Source of the DNA: Sisyra terminalis
Taxonomy: Eukaryota > Arthropoda > Insecta > Neuroptera > Sisyridae
DNA: 64,000 nt
Assembly (NCBI GenBank): GCA_958496175.1
Contig: OY292280.1
Location: 5,952,001 to 6,016,000 of the forward strand
Direction: 5' to 3'
The translations under genes and the position numbers were made by a program. Under the pieces are notes generated by a model. It was not told the origin of the DNA. It made no database searches and worked only from the letters and a program-made list of their open reading frames with translations. Shown here one piece after another: positions 12,501-27,500 of this stretch; within the stretch, counting starts at the first letter, position 1; the number at the start of each line of letters is the position of its first letter.

Positions 12501-15500
12501 CAAATTGTTGTCATTGGTTTCAATTGTCATTTATTTCTCATTCAACTGCCTTCAATTCTTAGACAATTCCAAAAAGCCATAAACCACCCACCGTATCATT
12601 TCCAGTAGAATTGATTTCAGACGAATCTATTTTAAACAATCCAAACTAATTGGAGACACCTGGTTTATTACTCTTCCGGAATACCATAATAGTTTCGGGA
12701 AAACTTCAAAAGATCTTACCAGCGTAGACGAGATTGCGTGCATAATTCGGTGCCTTGGAATAATATTTCATGAAATCGTCCAGAAAATTGGTGATGTGAT
12801 ACCCGAAACATAAACTAGCCTCGTCCGATTTTTCGTCCCAAATGTACGAATGGACCGATCGTAGATGGAAATCGTAGGCAAACGAATGAAGATGCATTTG
12901 AACCTTGATTCGATCACATTCGTCCAAGAAACTCAAAATGAACTAAAATCACAAAATCAATTAGTGAAATCACCTCAAACTTTATAGTTTATATTTATAT
13001 ATTTTATATATATTTGACTCCTTTATGTGACCTATTTTTTAATTAAAGTTTTGTGAAAAAACAGTTGGTGCAACACTTCGAAAAAAATAAATAAAACCGA
13101 GGTATATTATGAGACGTGAATCACATTTTATTTTTTTTCAAAGTGTTGAAAAAAAAATAGATAATTATAAAAAAAAAGATTAAACACATTTAAATGCTTT
13201 GTTTAAACAGGGATGTGATCAATTATCACTTCTAAATACAAGTACAAACATCGGTAATTTGTTTAAGAAAATACAACACAATCGTTTTATGCTGGAAACA
13301 TATATTTTGGAAATTGCAGCTAATTTTTTTAATATTTATTGTTAAATTATTCCAGAGACATGAGTAGGAGTAGGACTTTGAGCCGCATGCGGCTCGTCAG
13401 CCGCAGGTTATCAACCCCTGGAGTATGCAAATGTAGTGTTCCTCAACTCTATACACGTGGATATAATTATGCCTACATGTCTTTTTATATCTATCGACTG
13501 CTGGGTCACTATAAAGTATAAATATAAAGTTGTTTTGGCTCAAGTGTACTTTAGCACACCCACAATCTGGCAACGTCGCATTTTCGATTTTGTTTTTAAT
13601 TTAATTCGCGATATTTTTGTTTATTCAAGTCTAATATGGTATAATTCTCTCTTTTGTAGCTAAATTTTCATTATGGACCTATTTATTCGCGAATTAAATT
13701 AAAAACAAAGTCGAAAATGTAACGTTGCCAGATTGTGGGTGTGCTAAAGTATACTTAAGCCGTTGTTTTTGACTTTTTTCATGTGTCATCAACAATTCCC
13801 AACAATAAATATTTCCCGCCACTCGAGTGGCACCCAAAAATATACCCTTAGACTCAAAAATTAAAAATCTCTGGGTTCTTTCAAGCTTTCTGGAATCCCA
13901 ATATAGTAGGATATAAATATTCGAAAGATTTACTTGGTTCATTGATTGGCGTGAAGTTTTGTTTTGGATTCTTTGGCATTCCAGCGCATTTAGCTTCCCA
14001 ACGAAAAACGGTTCCGAGAAGAACAATTGGAAGATCAAAATTCCGCCCAGCATTGATTTTTGCAAATAGCAACTATTGCCCGATTCCGAATAGGTGGCAC
14101 TGCTCATATCTTCGATTTTTGAACTACAAATAAACGAAAATATATAGCTAGATGAAACACTAACAATAAAATCCTATAATTACTCGGAATGTCTTTTATT
14201 TGGAGTTTTTACATAGTTGGCATTGTTGGTAGTACCAATTTGGATTGGCATAAAACCCAAAGTTTGCAAATATTGTTTGTATTGGTCAAAGAATCGGGTG
14301 CAAAGTGCACGATGCCACGTGATATTGATTCCTTTCGATTGGGAAATCATGTCTTCCACTTCACTAGTTGCTGGCAACAATGAGTGATCTCTAGTAGCAG
14401 CTGATTGTAGGCGCCATCTGAAATGATTAATTGGTGTTAATTGTAAATAAAAAGGGTTGTAAGAAATATTTACGTTGGTAAAAATAAAAACGGTGTTTGA
14501 CAATAATGGATGATTCGTGATTGTTGCCGCAAAAGTTGGATTTTTTGGGCTTCGGCTAAAATTTGAGTAGTCGCCCCTCGGGATTGCCACATAGAATATA
14601 ACTTCTTTTGTTCGTCTATAACAGATATTAAAGAACTATTATCAAATACGCTACTATTATTAATATGGTACAAATATTGTAGGTCTTTTAGGGAAGAAAC
14701 TTTATTATTTGTTTCCAAACACGAGGACTATAGCGGTAATTGTTTTCCCTTAATCGCTACAATTATTTTAGTCAGTTGTCCATAGAGTACAACTATTTCA
14801 CTTAAAGACTAATACTACTACAAAAATAATACTTGGAATCGCTATTCCATGGTATAGAAAGTTAAGGAAAAGTTAAAGATAAGCTGCTCTGTAACTGGAG
14901 GATAAAAAAAAATTCAGTCCACATAAACGTGTAGATTTTGGCCAAAAAAATATTATAAAAAAACTATAGAAATAGAGATTTCCCACAACAAACCATTATG
15001 TTTCTTATCATATTGCCGAAGTTGATGTATCTCTTGAACGCTACGAACAATTGGATCAATGCTATATATAACGTGGTGTTCAATCATCGACATTTGTGTA
15101 TCCCGGAATGTTTCCAGAGACGTGACAAGCGTTCCAGGATTTGGGCACGTATTACTAATAGTTTGTCGAATTGCTGCCGCTTGATTTGCCGATCCAATCG
15201 ATGGAAATCTCGCCACAAATTCCGGTTCCGTTACATTTGGCATATACGGATTATTTAAACTCTGAAATAATTCACTGGAATTGATCGAAAAATTGGCCTA
15301 AAACTAGCGAAAAGTTCTTACAATATTCTTCCGAATCACTGGTTGATTGTGAAATAAGCCCAACTTTTGAGCTATCACTGAATTAAAAACGCTAATTCTA
15401 GCACTTAGCCATAAACCGAGGTTTTCCCCGTGGGATATAAGTTTTTCCAAGCGATCCTTAGACCAGTTGTACGTGAACATCACAATCTAAAAACAAGTTT

Positions 15501-18500
15501 AATTATTTCATTTCAATATTTGATTGGTTGCCGAATGGTAGGCCACCCACATTACACGTGTGCATATGTTTGTAGACCACAAAATAACTTCATCCCCTTC
15601 AATCCAAACAAATATAGAAGTTCAATTCTGTGTTAAAAATGCTATACTGGCGTGGCCAAGTCTAATTTTGTACAGCACCATCTAAGTGCCGATTACCAGA
15701 AATTTTAATCACGTGGTTTTCCCAAATTCCAAAGCTTTTAACACAGAAATGAACTTCCATATCAATCTCTCTTCTCAGGAACTACCGTGTAAGAATTACA
15801 ACGGGTCCCTCTATCTTTGTTTTAAGCACACTATACTACTGTTAAAATAAAAACAATGTTCATGGATTACCTCGGAAGACAATATTGAAATCAGTAAGAA
15901 TCTTTGTCGAGTGATAATTTTTCCGGCTTCAATATCGAGGCATAATGGTGGAAACTTTTGCCAAACTTCATTTGATTTTGGTTCAATGGCCTCTAAATTT
16001 AATGCATTCGGATCATAAGATGCTCTCCATTGATTAAAATTACGACCAACGACTAGCACATGTCTGGTGAATTGTTGTGGATCGTATGGAACATAAACGG
16101 GTTGGTGTTCTTCATCAGAAATCTGTAATTCCGAGAAGGCTTTGGTCAAAAAATCGTTCTTGTGAGCTTTGAAGAATCGTTGCAATTCCAGAACAACAGT
16201 TTCGAGTGGATGGGACATTTTCAAATGGATCACATTCTTATAAACAGTTGGAGTGCGAATTTTGACTCCAAACTGCAACCAGGAACTCATCACCGAAGAA
16301 TAGTTGGAATGCAACAATCCGCCATCTCCCATTTCAAAAGTGTGGTCTGAATCGGTCGATGCCCGTTTGATTTCCAGCGATGATTGGGTTTTTGTTTCGA
16401 TTTCGGTGTCGGATAATGCTTTGTAAAGTGGCGGGTTTTTTCTTGCCCCATCTAAAGAGTGCGCTTGCTGACAAAGGTTGTTGTATTTTTTAATGCGCAC
16501 CAAATTAAACAGAACCCGCGTGGAATTTGTTGCTGCACTGATTTTGTTGGAAATATGTTCCGAGACTGGAACACACAAAGGTGGTACGAGTAAGTACTTC
16601 TCCAATATTAAATCCCAATTGGCATGATTCACAGCACTTTTTAGTCGAGCTTCAAGCACATCGGGGTTAATTCGACCTTTGTGCCAAATTCGAAACTCAA
16701 TAAAAGGTGATGACCCCTCGGCATACTCGATTATGGACGTTTCTACTAATTTATCAAATTCTGATTCAGAAAAATTAAAACTATCGAAATTGTATCCATT
16801 TTCAAGTTCAGTTGATTGATTTGTTTCGTTTGGATATACAAAAACTACAGAGATACAAGCAATTCCACGATTTCCACAAGCCGCACTTTGATTGTAAAGA
16901 AAAATATTCTTTTCGTTGTCCCGTTTATTATTCTGTTCCGTTTCTGAATAATCCCGAAAATGATAATGACTGGCCGCATCGGTATACTTAGGAATACACA
17001 GAAATTGTAATAAATTCTGGGACAAGTAGTGGTGAAGAGCATCCATATAAGGTACTGTATGATTTAAGATGGATAACTGGAAAAAAAATAAAGAAAAATT
17101 ACAGTTTAACAAGAGTGTAAAATTAATGATATTGTTGCAGACTCAAGATTTGATTTGAAAAGATATGAATGTGTATATGTGTGCGATATTACGTCTGAGC
17201 TCCCGCTGGGAGCCAGGTGTTTCGTAACACCGATACTTTGCTTACGTACGCAGTCAAGCGTACAAAAGGAAACAAAAGATTAACAAACCAAACAATGGAC
17301 AACAATAAAAGTTAAAGTAGACTTCTCTGGTAAAAAAAACCTAAGAAATAAAATTAGCTCATCAAACACCTGAAATTCGATAGAACCCAAATTAAGAACC
17401 ACCGGAAATGAATGAGACTTGTTCTGAAATTTTGTGGAAAATTTGGAGTTTTCTTAAGATAAAAAGGGGCAACAATAAAAGGTGGACTTCTCTGGAAAGA
17501 GAAAACTCCAGCAATAGATTGATCTAGAAATGAGACTAACTCATCAAAGCCTTGGGATTCGATCGAATTCAGGTTAAGAACCACTGGAATAGGAAAAGGT
17601 ATGTTCTGGAATAATAAAATCTGGCATTTTCTTAAGATAAAATGGGTCAACAATAAAAATTAAAGTGGAAATCTCTGGAATGAGAAAACTCCAGAAATAG
17701 ATTGTTCCAGAAAGAGACTGACTCATCGAACCTCTGGGATTCGATCGATTGATCGATTTATCGATGAGATATGTTTTGGAATAATCAAAATCTGGAGTTT
17801 TCTTAAGATAAAAAGGGACAACAATAAAAGGTGGACTTCTCTGGAAAGAGAAAACTCCAGCAATAGACTATTCCAGAAAAGAAACTAATTCATCAAAACC
17901 TTGGGATTCGATCGAACTCAGGTTAAGAACCACTGGAATAGTAAGAGGTATATTCTGGAATAATAAAATCTGGAATTTTCTTAAGATAAAAGTTAAAATG
18001 GACTTCTCTGGAATGAGAAAACTCCAGAAATAGATTGTTCCAGAATCAGAAGTAAATAAATAAATGTAATAGTGTTATATAAATCCAAAGAACCCGTGAA
18101 TATAAATAAAAGTCAAAAATTTAATAGTATGTTGACAAATTCTTAAGTAGAAGCATGTTAACAATAAAGCAATTTATCAAACCTTTAAGACTGAATCAGG
18201 CATTCGGAAAGGTTTCTGGATAAAGTGTACATCGTCTGGAGTAAGTTTACACATTGGATTCCGTTCCAGCATAACAGAAAGTAACTCCAAAACAGCATCA
18301 TCTAACCGATTCTGTAAAACCTGAACTAAATCTGTGGTGACATCCCGTCCAGCTCCAGTAACTCCATGAACTTTCAACGTAATAGTATCATTTAGCAGTT
18401 GATTATTGTTTCCAGAATTAGCTGCCGCTTCTTGACTTTCCTTTTCCCCAAAAGATCTTACACGTGGTCTCACATCCGATATATTCCCGCTTAAACTGCC

Positions 18501-21500
18501 AATATATTGCTTTTGAACACCCAAAGGTAGTGAGGTGATTGAAGGGCTTCGGGAAACCAAGCCGTAGAGGTTTTCTTCGCTGGAAATGGTGCTTAAGCCA
18601 TTTCGATGTTCGAAACTGTTCATGTTTTCATCCAATCGGAGGTAGAAGACGTTTAGTAGATTGTCGCGATAGACAAACATATTATTGCGATTGACGACGG
18701 AGAATTTGTTGAGGACAGAACGCAGCGCCTGAATTCCTCGGGAAGCTGGTCTTACGTTACTGCTGGTCTTCAGTCGGGGATGCAGAATGAAATGTGTTTC
18801 CCATACCACGGAACAAGCGAAAAATCCCGGCATAAACTTTAACGATGCCTCCAAGTATGCTTCTTGACCTCGGATTTTTTCGGGAGTTTCAGGAATTGTC
18901 TGGGGACCATCTAAAATGTATACATCCATATGTAAAAATCCAAGTTCATTTGTTATTCACCGTCACTTTATAACGACTAAGGTTTTTAGCGACTCTAGGG
19001 TTAATAAAAATCCGGAATCGAGAAATATCGAAAACTTACTCGAACCCAACTCCTACCAACTTTGGAGCGACCATCTTGACCACTCATTCACCGGTAGGCT
19101 TAAAATAATGTTGATTTCTTCATTTTTGTTAGTTCAACAATTTTGACTCTTATTCCCTAATTTTTTTAATATATTTATAAGACAATATACCTTCAACACT
19201 TTTTAGTCGTGAAAACGATGTGTTCCGGGTCATAATCGGAGTGGCGGATTGCGAGTTCCACAAATCCCGCATTACTTCTTCGGATTCCAGAAGTCGATCA
19301 CAGGTGCGGGTATCATGCAAAGATTGTAGCAGAAGAAATTGATTCACATGTTTGCAGAGGCTTTTAATCGCAGAAATAACCGACCGATGGACGGCTAAGT
19401 AGGCACTAACTTGTCGTTTTTGAAGTTCCAAAAAACGACAATGGAAATAAACGGTAACAGCGTCTTCATTTACTTTCATAATCAGCCAAAAGTTCGGCAA
19501 AATATTTCGTCTTTTATCTAGTGCCATTAACCACTTATTCAAATTTGCATTTAAATCAATATCTAAAAAAAAATATAACTTTAGTACGAAGATTTGAAGA
19601 TTTGTCAATTGAATAATGCTTACTTTCATATGACAATGCGGTTTCTTTTTGTGTATCTTCTGAGACAATTTGATCAACGTTGTTCTACAAAAACGGTAAA
19701 ATATACAAAAACTATAAAAAAAACTATTGTTTATCCATCAGTTTATACCAAAAGATCTGCTATGATTGATTTTACGTCAGAAACACTATTGGGCGGTTCA
19801 TAGCTTTGTGGTATTTGCTTCGCCGTTTTTGATGGTACCCAATTAGCACTCAAAGTTGCGACGGTTGGATAGTCTTTGGCCAAATAATAAAAATCCCCTT
19901 CTTTCAACATTTTATAGTCCGGAACCGGCAATTTACGGAATTCCTTGCATTTTTCAATGAAAATTAGCTTCATTTGTGGCAATTGTATAAATGAAAATAT
20001 ACCTGCAGGAAGCGACCCATACTCTCACTGGGACCATACACAAAATTTAAGTTGACCTGATCCAGAAGACAGGAAGGCTTCCGAACACTGGTCATCACAT
20101 GTTGTACAACCATTTGCAAAGTGGATATCGTAACCGGTTCAACGTCCAATAAAGCCGTGGAAATTTCATCTTCCAGTTGCCATTTCACCTAACAAAAATC
20201 ATTTCTTTCCGTAAGAAAATCATGAAATATTTTATTTAAACCTTAACTACTTGTTTAATAAGCGTTCAAAACACTCATATTCATGCAAAAAGAAAAGGTT
20301 CTAATGATTAATATCAATGGTTCCCAATCGCCCCCAAACGGGGGCGATATCGCCCTTTACAGAACGGCTAACTAGAACTTTCAAGGACAGAGGACGTTAT
20401 GAATAACTTCGATGTATTTCATTCCCTTTAACGAAACCCGTATAATGAACCTTAATTGAAAAGGGGGGATATCAATTCAAAAAAAAATACTGTTATAAAT
20501 ATTGAATTTATAAGAAAAATCTTCTTTTCTGAGAAAAAACAAAGCTCCCAATGTTAACAGTTACTTTTTTGTCGAAACAAAGAATATAAATTGGTTGTGT
20601 CCATAATTTACACAATATTATTTATTTTTAGTAAGAAGGGGACTTAAAGGATGTAAATCCATATACTAATTATTAATTTAGCAACATTTCGGTCCTTTAT
20701 TTGACCTTCATCAGGCTTCTTAATATGAAGTACACAATATACTTCATATACTTCATATTAAGAAGCCTGATGAAGGTCAAATAAAAGACCGAAATGTTGC
20801 TAAATTAATAATTAGTATATGGATTTACATCCTTTAAGTCCACTTTCCTACTAAAAATAAATACTATTATGTAAACTATGAACACAACCAATTTATATTC
20901 TTTGTTTCTTAAGTAAAAAAAAGTCACTGTTAACATTGGGAGCTTTGTTTTTTCTCAGAAGAGATGATTTTTTCTTATAAATTCGATATTTATAACAGTA
21001 TTTTTTTTTGAATTGATATCCCCCCTTTTCAATTAAGGTTCATTATACGGATTTCGTTAAAGGGAATGAAATACATCGAAGTTATTCATAACGTCCTCTG
21101 TTCTTGAAAGTTCTAGTTAGCCGTTCTGCAAAGGGCGATATCGCCCCCGTTTATTTGACCTTTATCAGGCTTCTTAATATGAAGTACACAATAGACTTCA
21201 TATATTTCATATTAAGAAGCCTGATGAAGGTCAAATAAACGGGGGCGATATCGCCCTTTGCAGAACGGCTAACTAGAACTTTCAAGGACAGAGGACGTTA
21301 TGAATAACTTCGATCTATTTCATTCCCTTTAACGAAATCCGTATAATGAACTTGAATGGAACAGGGGAGATATCAATTAAAAAAAAAAAACTGTATATGA
21401 AGTATATTGTGTACTTCATATTAAGAAGCCTGATGAAGGTCAAATAAAGGACCGAAACGTCGCTAAATTAATAATTAGTAAATGGATTTACATCCTTTAG

Positions 21501-24500
21501 TCCACTTTCCTACTAAAAATTAATAATAAAGAGTATAAATTTCCTATTTTTTCTGTCCTGCACCCCCTAAATGTGATCATAATATCAAAAGAGAAAAGAA
21601 TGATACCGTAGAAAGGATATCGCCCCTCTTGAGAATCACTGATCTCAATAATTTAACATATCAGCCCCCCCTTTATACAAACAAAATTCTTCGGTTTAAA
21701 ACCAAAGTTTATTTACGTACTTTTTCTTTTAGTGTTGTTACAGCTCGGTACTGATATGGCAGCAAATGTGATAAAATTTCCATATTTTCACTACTTCTAC
21801 AAACAAAACATGATTTACAAATAGTTACAGTATAAATCCAATAGTTCAGAAACTCTCGACATCTCTTCCACATCATCATGAAATTTGAAGACAATAACTA
21901 TTAGTTTTTGACTTAATTTTTCTATTTAGTCCCAAAATACTAATGCATTATTTGAATCCCATCCCCACATAATTTTTAAATCATCATTAATTTCAAGTGA
22001 AATTCAAAGAAATATATTATTGACGCATTGCCCGGATACGTATTTCGATTGCCAAGCAATCTTCCTCAGTGGTCATCAAGTAGTATTGGACCGCTATGTA
22101 ATGAGTTACAATTCTATTATAAATAATTTTTTTTGCCCAAAAACTCCCGAACAACTAATTTTGGGTATTTTCACATGATATTTCACACCACTGAGGGTAT
22201 TATTAAAGATATTATGTATTAAATATCATATCAATAATAATCAAGGGATATACTTGGTCATGGAAGACTATCGGATTTATTATATCTTTCCACCGACAAC
22301 CTATTTCTAGCAATCTTTCAATTTACTGTGGAATGTGGAAATAGGTGTTGGGTGCTTCTGGACCATGAGACTAAGAAATCATAGTGTTTTACTCTAAATT
22401 TTCCGGAGGAAAACTTCCATCGGACTCGATACTTCTGCGTGCTATTACACCACTGAAAATTTCGTTTTGCATATTCGATTCGGAACAATCGATCACGGGT
22501 TGAATTTCGCGGGGTAAAGTCGAACAAATTATGTCCAACGTTACGTATAAGTCGTCCAATTTTATCGAATCGTCCAAACTGAGTTCGTCACAAATTTCCA
22601 GCAAGCATGTGGGCAGTAATTGAATCGGAACAGAACCGAAATTTTTCACGGTACATTTAAAATGTAAAAATAGCGGGGCGATTTCATCAAACAAACAACT
22701 ATCCATGTTTTTGAATTGAAATCCAGTTGATGTGTAACTACTGGCAGGAATTTCAGGTGCTGTTTTAGGAGAATCGGCGCTCGAAGATGAATCACCTTCC
22801 CAGTTATCACTATCGGAGCCATCAATCTAGAAAAATTTTTATAAAACTATATTTTCATTGTATTTTTAACTTTTTGGGATTCACAATTCTTAAGTCGTTT
22901 AATTTACATTAAAAATAAATGTAGGTAACTAAACCATACACGTATTTCGATTGCCAAGCAATCATTTTTGACGTTTACCAAATTGAGGACTTTCCTAGGG
23001 CATCTCACCTGTTATTTTATAAATTCTTCTAGTCTAAATTTTATATTTTTTTAACTTGAATACTATAAAATACAGTGTTATTAACATTCCATTCATATTT
23101 TATTCTTTTTCAAACTATTTTTGTTAATAAAAACACCGATGCAACAATTTGAAGCTTCTACCGTAACTTAAGTATAAACTGAAGAATATTTCAATATCAA
23201 TGTTCAACCGAATCTATAAAACAACAGGTGAAATCCTCTTGGAAAGTCCTCAACTTGGTAAACGTTAAAAGTGTTTGCTTGGCAATCGAAATACGTGTAT
23301 GATTTAGTTAAATTTTTGGTAGATTTAGAGAGGTCCAGTAGTATCATTTTCGATACAAAAAAAGCGGTTGGCTTCGGCCGGCTTCGGCCAAAAAAACAAG
23401 TTTCGGTCGGGCACTATTCACTATAGTTTGCTTATAATTTCATACCGTTTTCACCACGTCAGGAACGGGAGAACAATAGTAAAATTCGGTGTTAGATGGC
23501 ACTGAATTAAATGTTTCTTTGATCGTTCGCTTAAATTTATCTTTGATCATTCGATGTAAATAAATGAGATCTCGACAAGTATTTGGATGCTCCAATAAAT
23601 CACTTTTCGATAGTAAAAAATCGCCCGATTTACTAATTGTATGTCCACAAATTGTCTGAAACAATTCAATCAAATTAGGGATCCACAGGGAATGAAGCTG
23701 GGAGTGATTACAATGCTCTTGCTTTGTTTAAGGCAGGGGAGGCCAACCCGTGGCATGAGTAGGGATGCAAACGATACATCGATTTTTTCGAATATCGATG
23801 TATCGTTCATAAATATCGTTCGATAATATATCGTTCTTCATGAGCGATGTTTTATGAACGATATTTTATCATAGCATCTTTCCACAGTCCCATTCATGAT
23901 CTACGGCTACACACATAAACTCCGTCAATTCATAACATAACGCGTTAGATTATAAACTAACGAAGTTTACATTTTTACGGTATAGTACTTTATAATTTAA
24001 GAAATATTTTAAAGGCCACACTTGACCGCGAGATTCATCACACTTTAACCATTTACCATTTTAAAATGGCTGAAGTGGTAAATATAAATAATAAAATATG
24101 AAGGACTATATAATTTCATATGTGGCCCACGGAGTTATGATGCATTTCCAAAGTAGCCGGCAGTATCATTTGGGTTGGCCACCCGTGGTCTAAGGAAAAT
24201 ACGGTATTTCCATGGATCAGGCACGTCAGCCTGGATCAGAACCAGTATGGCCTAATTTATTCGCAAATTAAAGTAAAAACAAAGTAGAAAATGCAACATT
24301 TCCAGATATTGACGTCCTTAAAAGGAATATGAGTCGATTTGATTGTATTTTCTGTGGATTTTGATTGAATTTTCGTGAATAAATTTGACCACAAAGGTTC
24401 TGATCCACGCTAACATGGCTGATTAATGGGAATACCAAAAATAGTATCATATGTCTATTCAATTGGAGAATATTCGAGCTAAGCGTTGGAAAAAGAGATT

Positions 24501-27500
24501 ATAGTGTTGAATTGATCTGATTTTACGTTTTATATTTATTATTTTACAATATAAAGTTTAATATAAACCATTCCTTTCCAACTTCTTATAAAACAGGGGC
24601 GATATCAAGGTTTATAAAATATACAGGTTGCCCCATTAGAAAAAAAAAATGACGTCATACGAAGAATTTTGAAATTTGAATTAGTCTGAAGATATGTATG
24701 AATTTCTTCTGCATGCGTCACGTGGCGCATGAGGCCACCTGTGTATTTTATAAACCTTGGGGCGATATCACCCCCGATTATCAACGGGAGGGATTATCGT
24801 TCGTACAAATTTAGTCTTCATAGCAAAGGTTACTAAGGCAGCAATTCTAAAATGTTTTTTTTTTTAAACTTCAACGATTTTCACGACACAAAGATACTAT
24901 TGGTGAAAATCTTCGGCTCAAGTGTACTTTAGCACACCCACAATCTGGCAACGTTGCATTTTCGATTTTTTTTTAATTTAATTCGCGATTAAATCGGTCC
25001 ATAATGAAAATTTAGCCACAACAGAGAATTATATCATATTAGAATTAAATCATCAAAAAAATCGCGAATTAAATTAAAAACAAACTCGAAAATGTAACGT
25101 TGCCAGATTGTGGGTGTGCTAAAGTACACTTGAGCCACATTTTCTATGTGATTTTTGTATGGGTTAGAACGTTGTAATCACTCGCCGAAAGATGTCCGGA
25201 AAAACTATTATTACTTTGATATATTTCGATATATCGATTCGGATCACCGAATCGTAGCACAAAGCAACTGCGGATTCTACATCCGTAGTATCAATTTGGT
25301 ATTCTTGGTGCAAAGATTGAAAAACACAAACGACAAAACATGTCGAATGCATAGAAACCAAGGCTCTGCAATGGCGTTGTACACAGGCTTTGTCTAAAAA
25401 TGGAAAGAATTTAATGAAATTTTCAATTTTCGGAATTGTTTTTGCCTACTCTCGGTTTCTTCAATATCATCATTCTTCTCGGAAACGTCGTCCATTGAGT
25501 CGTCCAATGTGAATCGATTTTCATTGAATAAGCTTTCATTATGAAATGTGTAGTCTTTGAAGGTTTTGTTAGTTTGATTTTCTTGAGAATCCTTGTTAGT
25601 GGTTTCATTGTTAATAAATCTATCCATTAGAACAGCCAAAGGACAATCGTACACGATTATTGGAAGGATCAAATCGTTGGGGTTTTTCTCCGGATTGGAT
25701 TCGTTGGAACATAAACGGTGGTAGTTAAGCGTGCTGTAATCGGATGAATGATCAGCATTGGTCAAATTCGGAATGTTCAACATATAAAGGTCCTTTAAGC
25801 TAGCCGGAATAAATGTTAGGACCACATGCGTTAATGAAATCCCCTTAACGAAACATCGCCACAATGGATAGTGTAAATCTGAAGTTTTATCTATAAACTC
25901 TGAACTGCACCACCGTTTCGCTAAAATTAAAGATTTTTTCATGTTAAATACTTATGAAATTGTCCAAAAAATATGAGCAACTTTATTGAAATCTATGTAT
26001 CCATAAAAGTTGGTTATGAAGACATGGGAACTAAACTTAAACTTCAAACGGTTCCAAGTATTTCTTCTACATAAAGATTAATCATTGAAAATATGGGCTC
26101 TAAAAAAACAAGAAAGGAAGTATCTGGAATGGTGGGAAATGTAGTGCTAAGGAGTAACGTGATCACAAACGTGAAAATATTAAGAGGAGTTAACTATGTG
26201 GTAACAAGAAGAAAAACTAACTAGATTGGAGAAGACTGGAAACCATACAAAGGCAGGCCTGTCTTGGCATTACTGGAACCATGAGCACCACTTCAACAGC
26301 AGCCCTGGAAGTCATTCTAAACTTGCCCCCCCTGAGAATCTTTATCAAAGGGGTGGCAAGGAAGAGATCATACAGACTGCAACTCAACAATAGCTGGAAA
26401 CCCAAAACACCAGATTTGGGACACGCTAGAATTAACAATGTAATTGACCATCCGAACTTCTGGATGATTCAAGACTACATGAAAACCAAATTGAGTTTTG
26501 AAATGCCTTTCGAGATCGAGATAAGTCCAAGAGACGATTGGCAGAAGAAAAACAAAATAATCCCAAGTGACATAGTATGGTTCACTGACGGATCAAAGAC
26601 AAATGATGGCGTAGGCGCTGGAATATGGGGGTCAAATCCCAGGAAACGAATATTTGTAGGCCTGGGTAAAATGCCTACAGTATTCCAAGCAGAAGTCTAT
26701 GCCATAATCATCTGTCTTCAAGAAAATTTGAGAAGAAATTATCACAATAAAAATATAAGAATCTTCTCAGACAGCCAAGCCGCAATTAAAGCGATCGAAA
26801 ATTACCAGACTAGCTCTAAGCTGGTCTGGGAATGTAAATCACTCCTCACCCAGTTGGCGACATCCAACAGGGTTACACTTGCTTGGGTGCCGGGGCACTC
26901 GGATATCAGAGGCAACGAGGAGACGTATTCGCAAAGGCGGATTCAAGAATGTCATTTATGGGTCCAGAACCGGCTATGGGCCTACCAAAATGCATAACAC
27001 TGAGTAGAATAGCCGAATGGACGCATAACGAACAAATAAAATCCTGGAATAACTATGCAGGAGACAAGGTCTCAAAGGTCATGATAAAGAAACCTTTGAA
27101 AGAACATAACAAAAGACTTCTGAATCTAAGAAGGAAGGACATCAAAACGCTGGTAGGCCTATTAACGGGACACTGCAATTTGAGGAAACATCTCCAAACT
27201 ATAGGGAAGAACACAGAGTCAGAAGTTTGCAGGAAATGTGACGTGAAAGATGAAACTGCCTCCCACGTACTATTTGACTGCCCAGCCATGACTCAAAGTC
27301 GTCTCAACTCGCTTGGTCCACCCGGACTTGAGCTGGGGAACATACACAGAGATCCAATTGACTGTCTGATGAGATTCATATCAGAAGCAGACCTGACCAA
27401 CTGGAACTGAAATTAAGCTGAGGCGCAATAGTCCTTTTAGGACGCAGCGCAGAGGAACTCGCATAAGAGGCCCCCAGATCAAAGGAAAAAAAAATAGATT

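Noticed and set aside
26217..26438. Minus-strand frame over the LINE
   Set aside because: Antisense shadow of the reverse transcriptase/RNase H coding frame.
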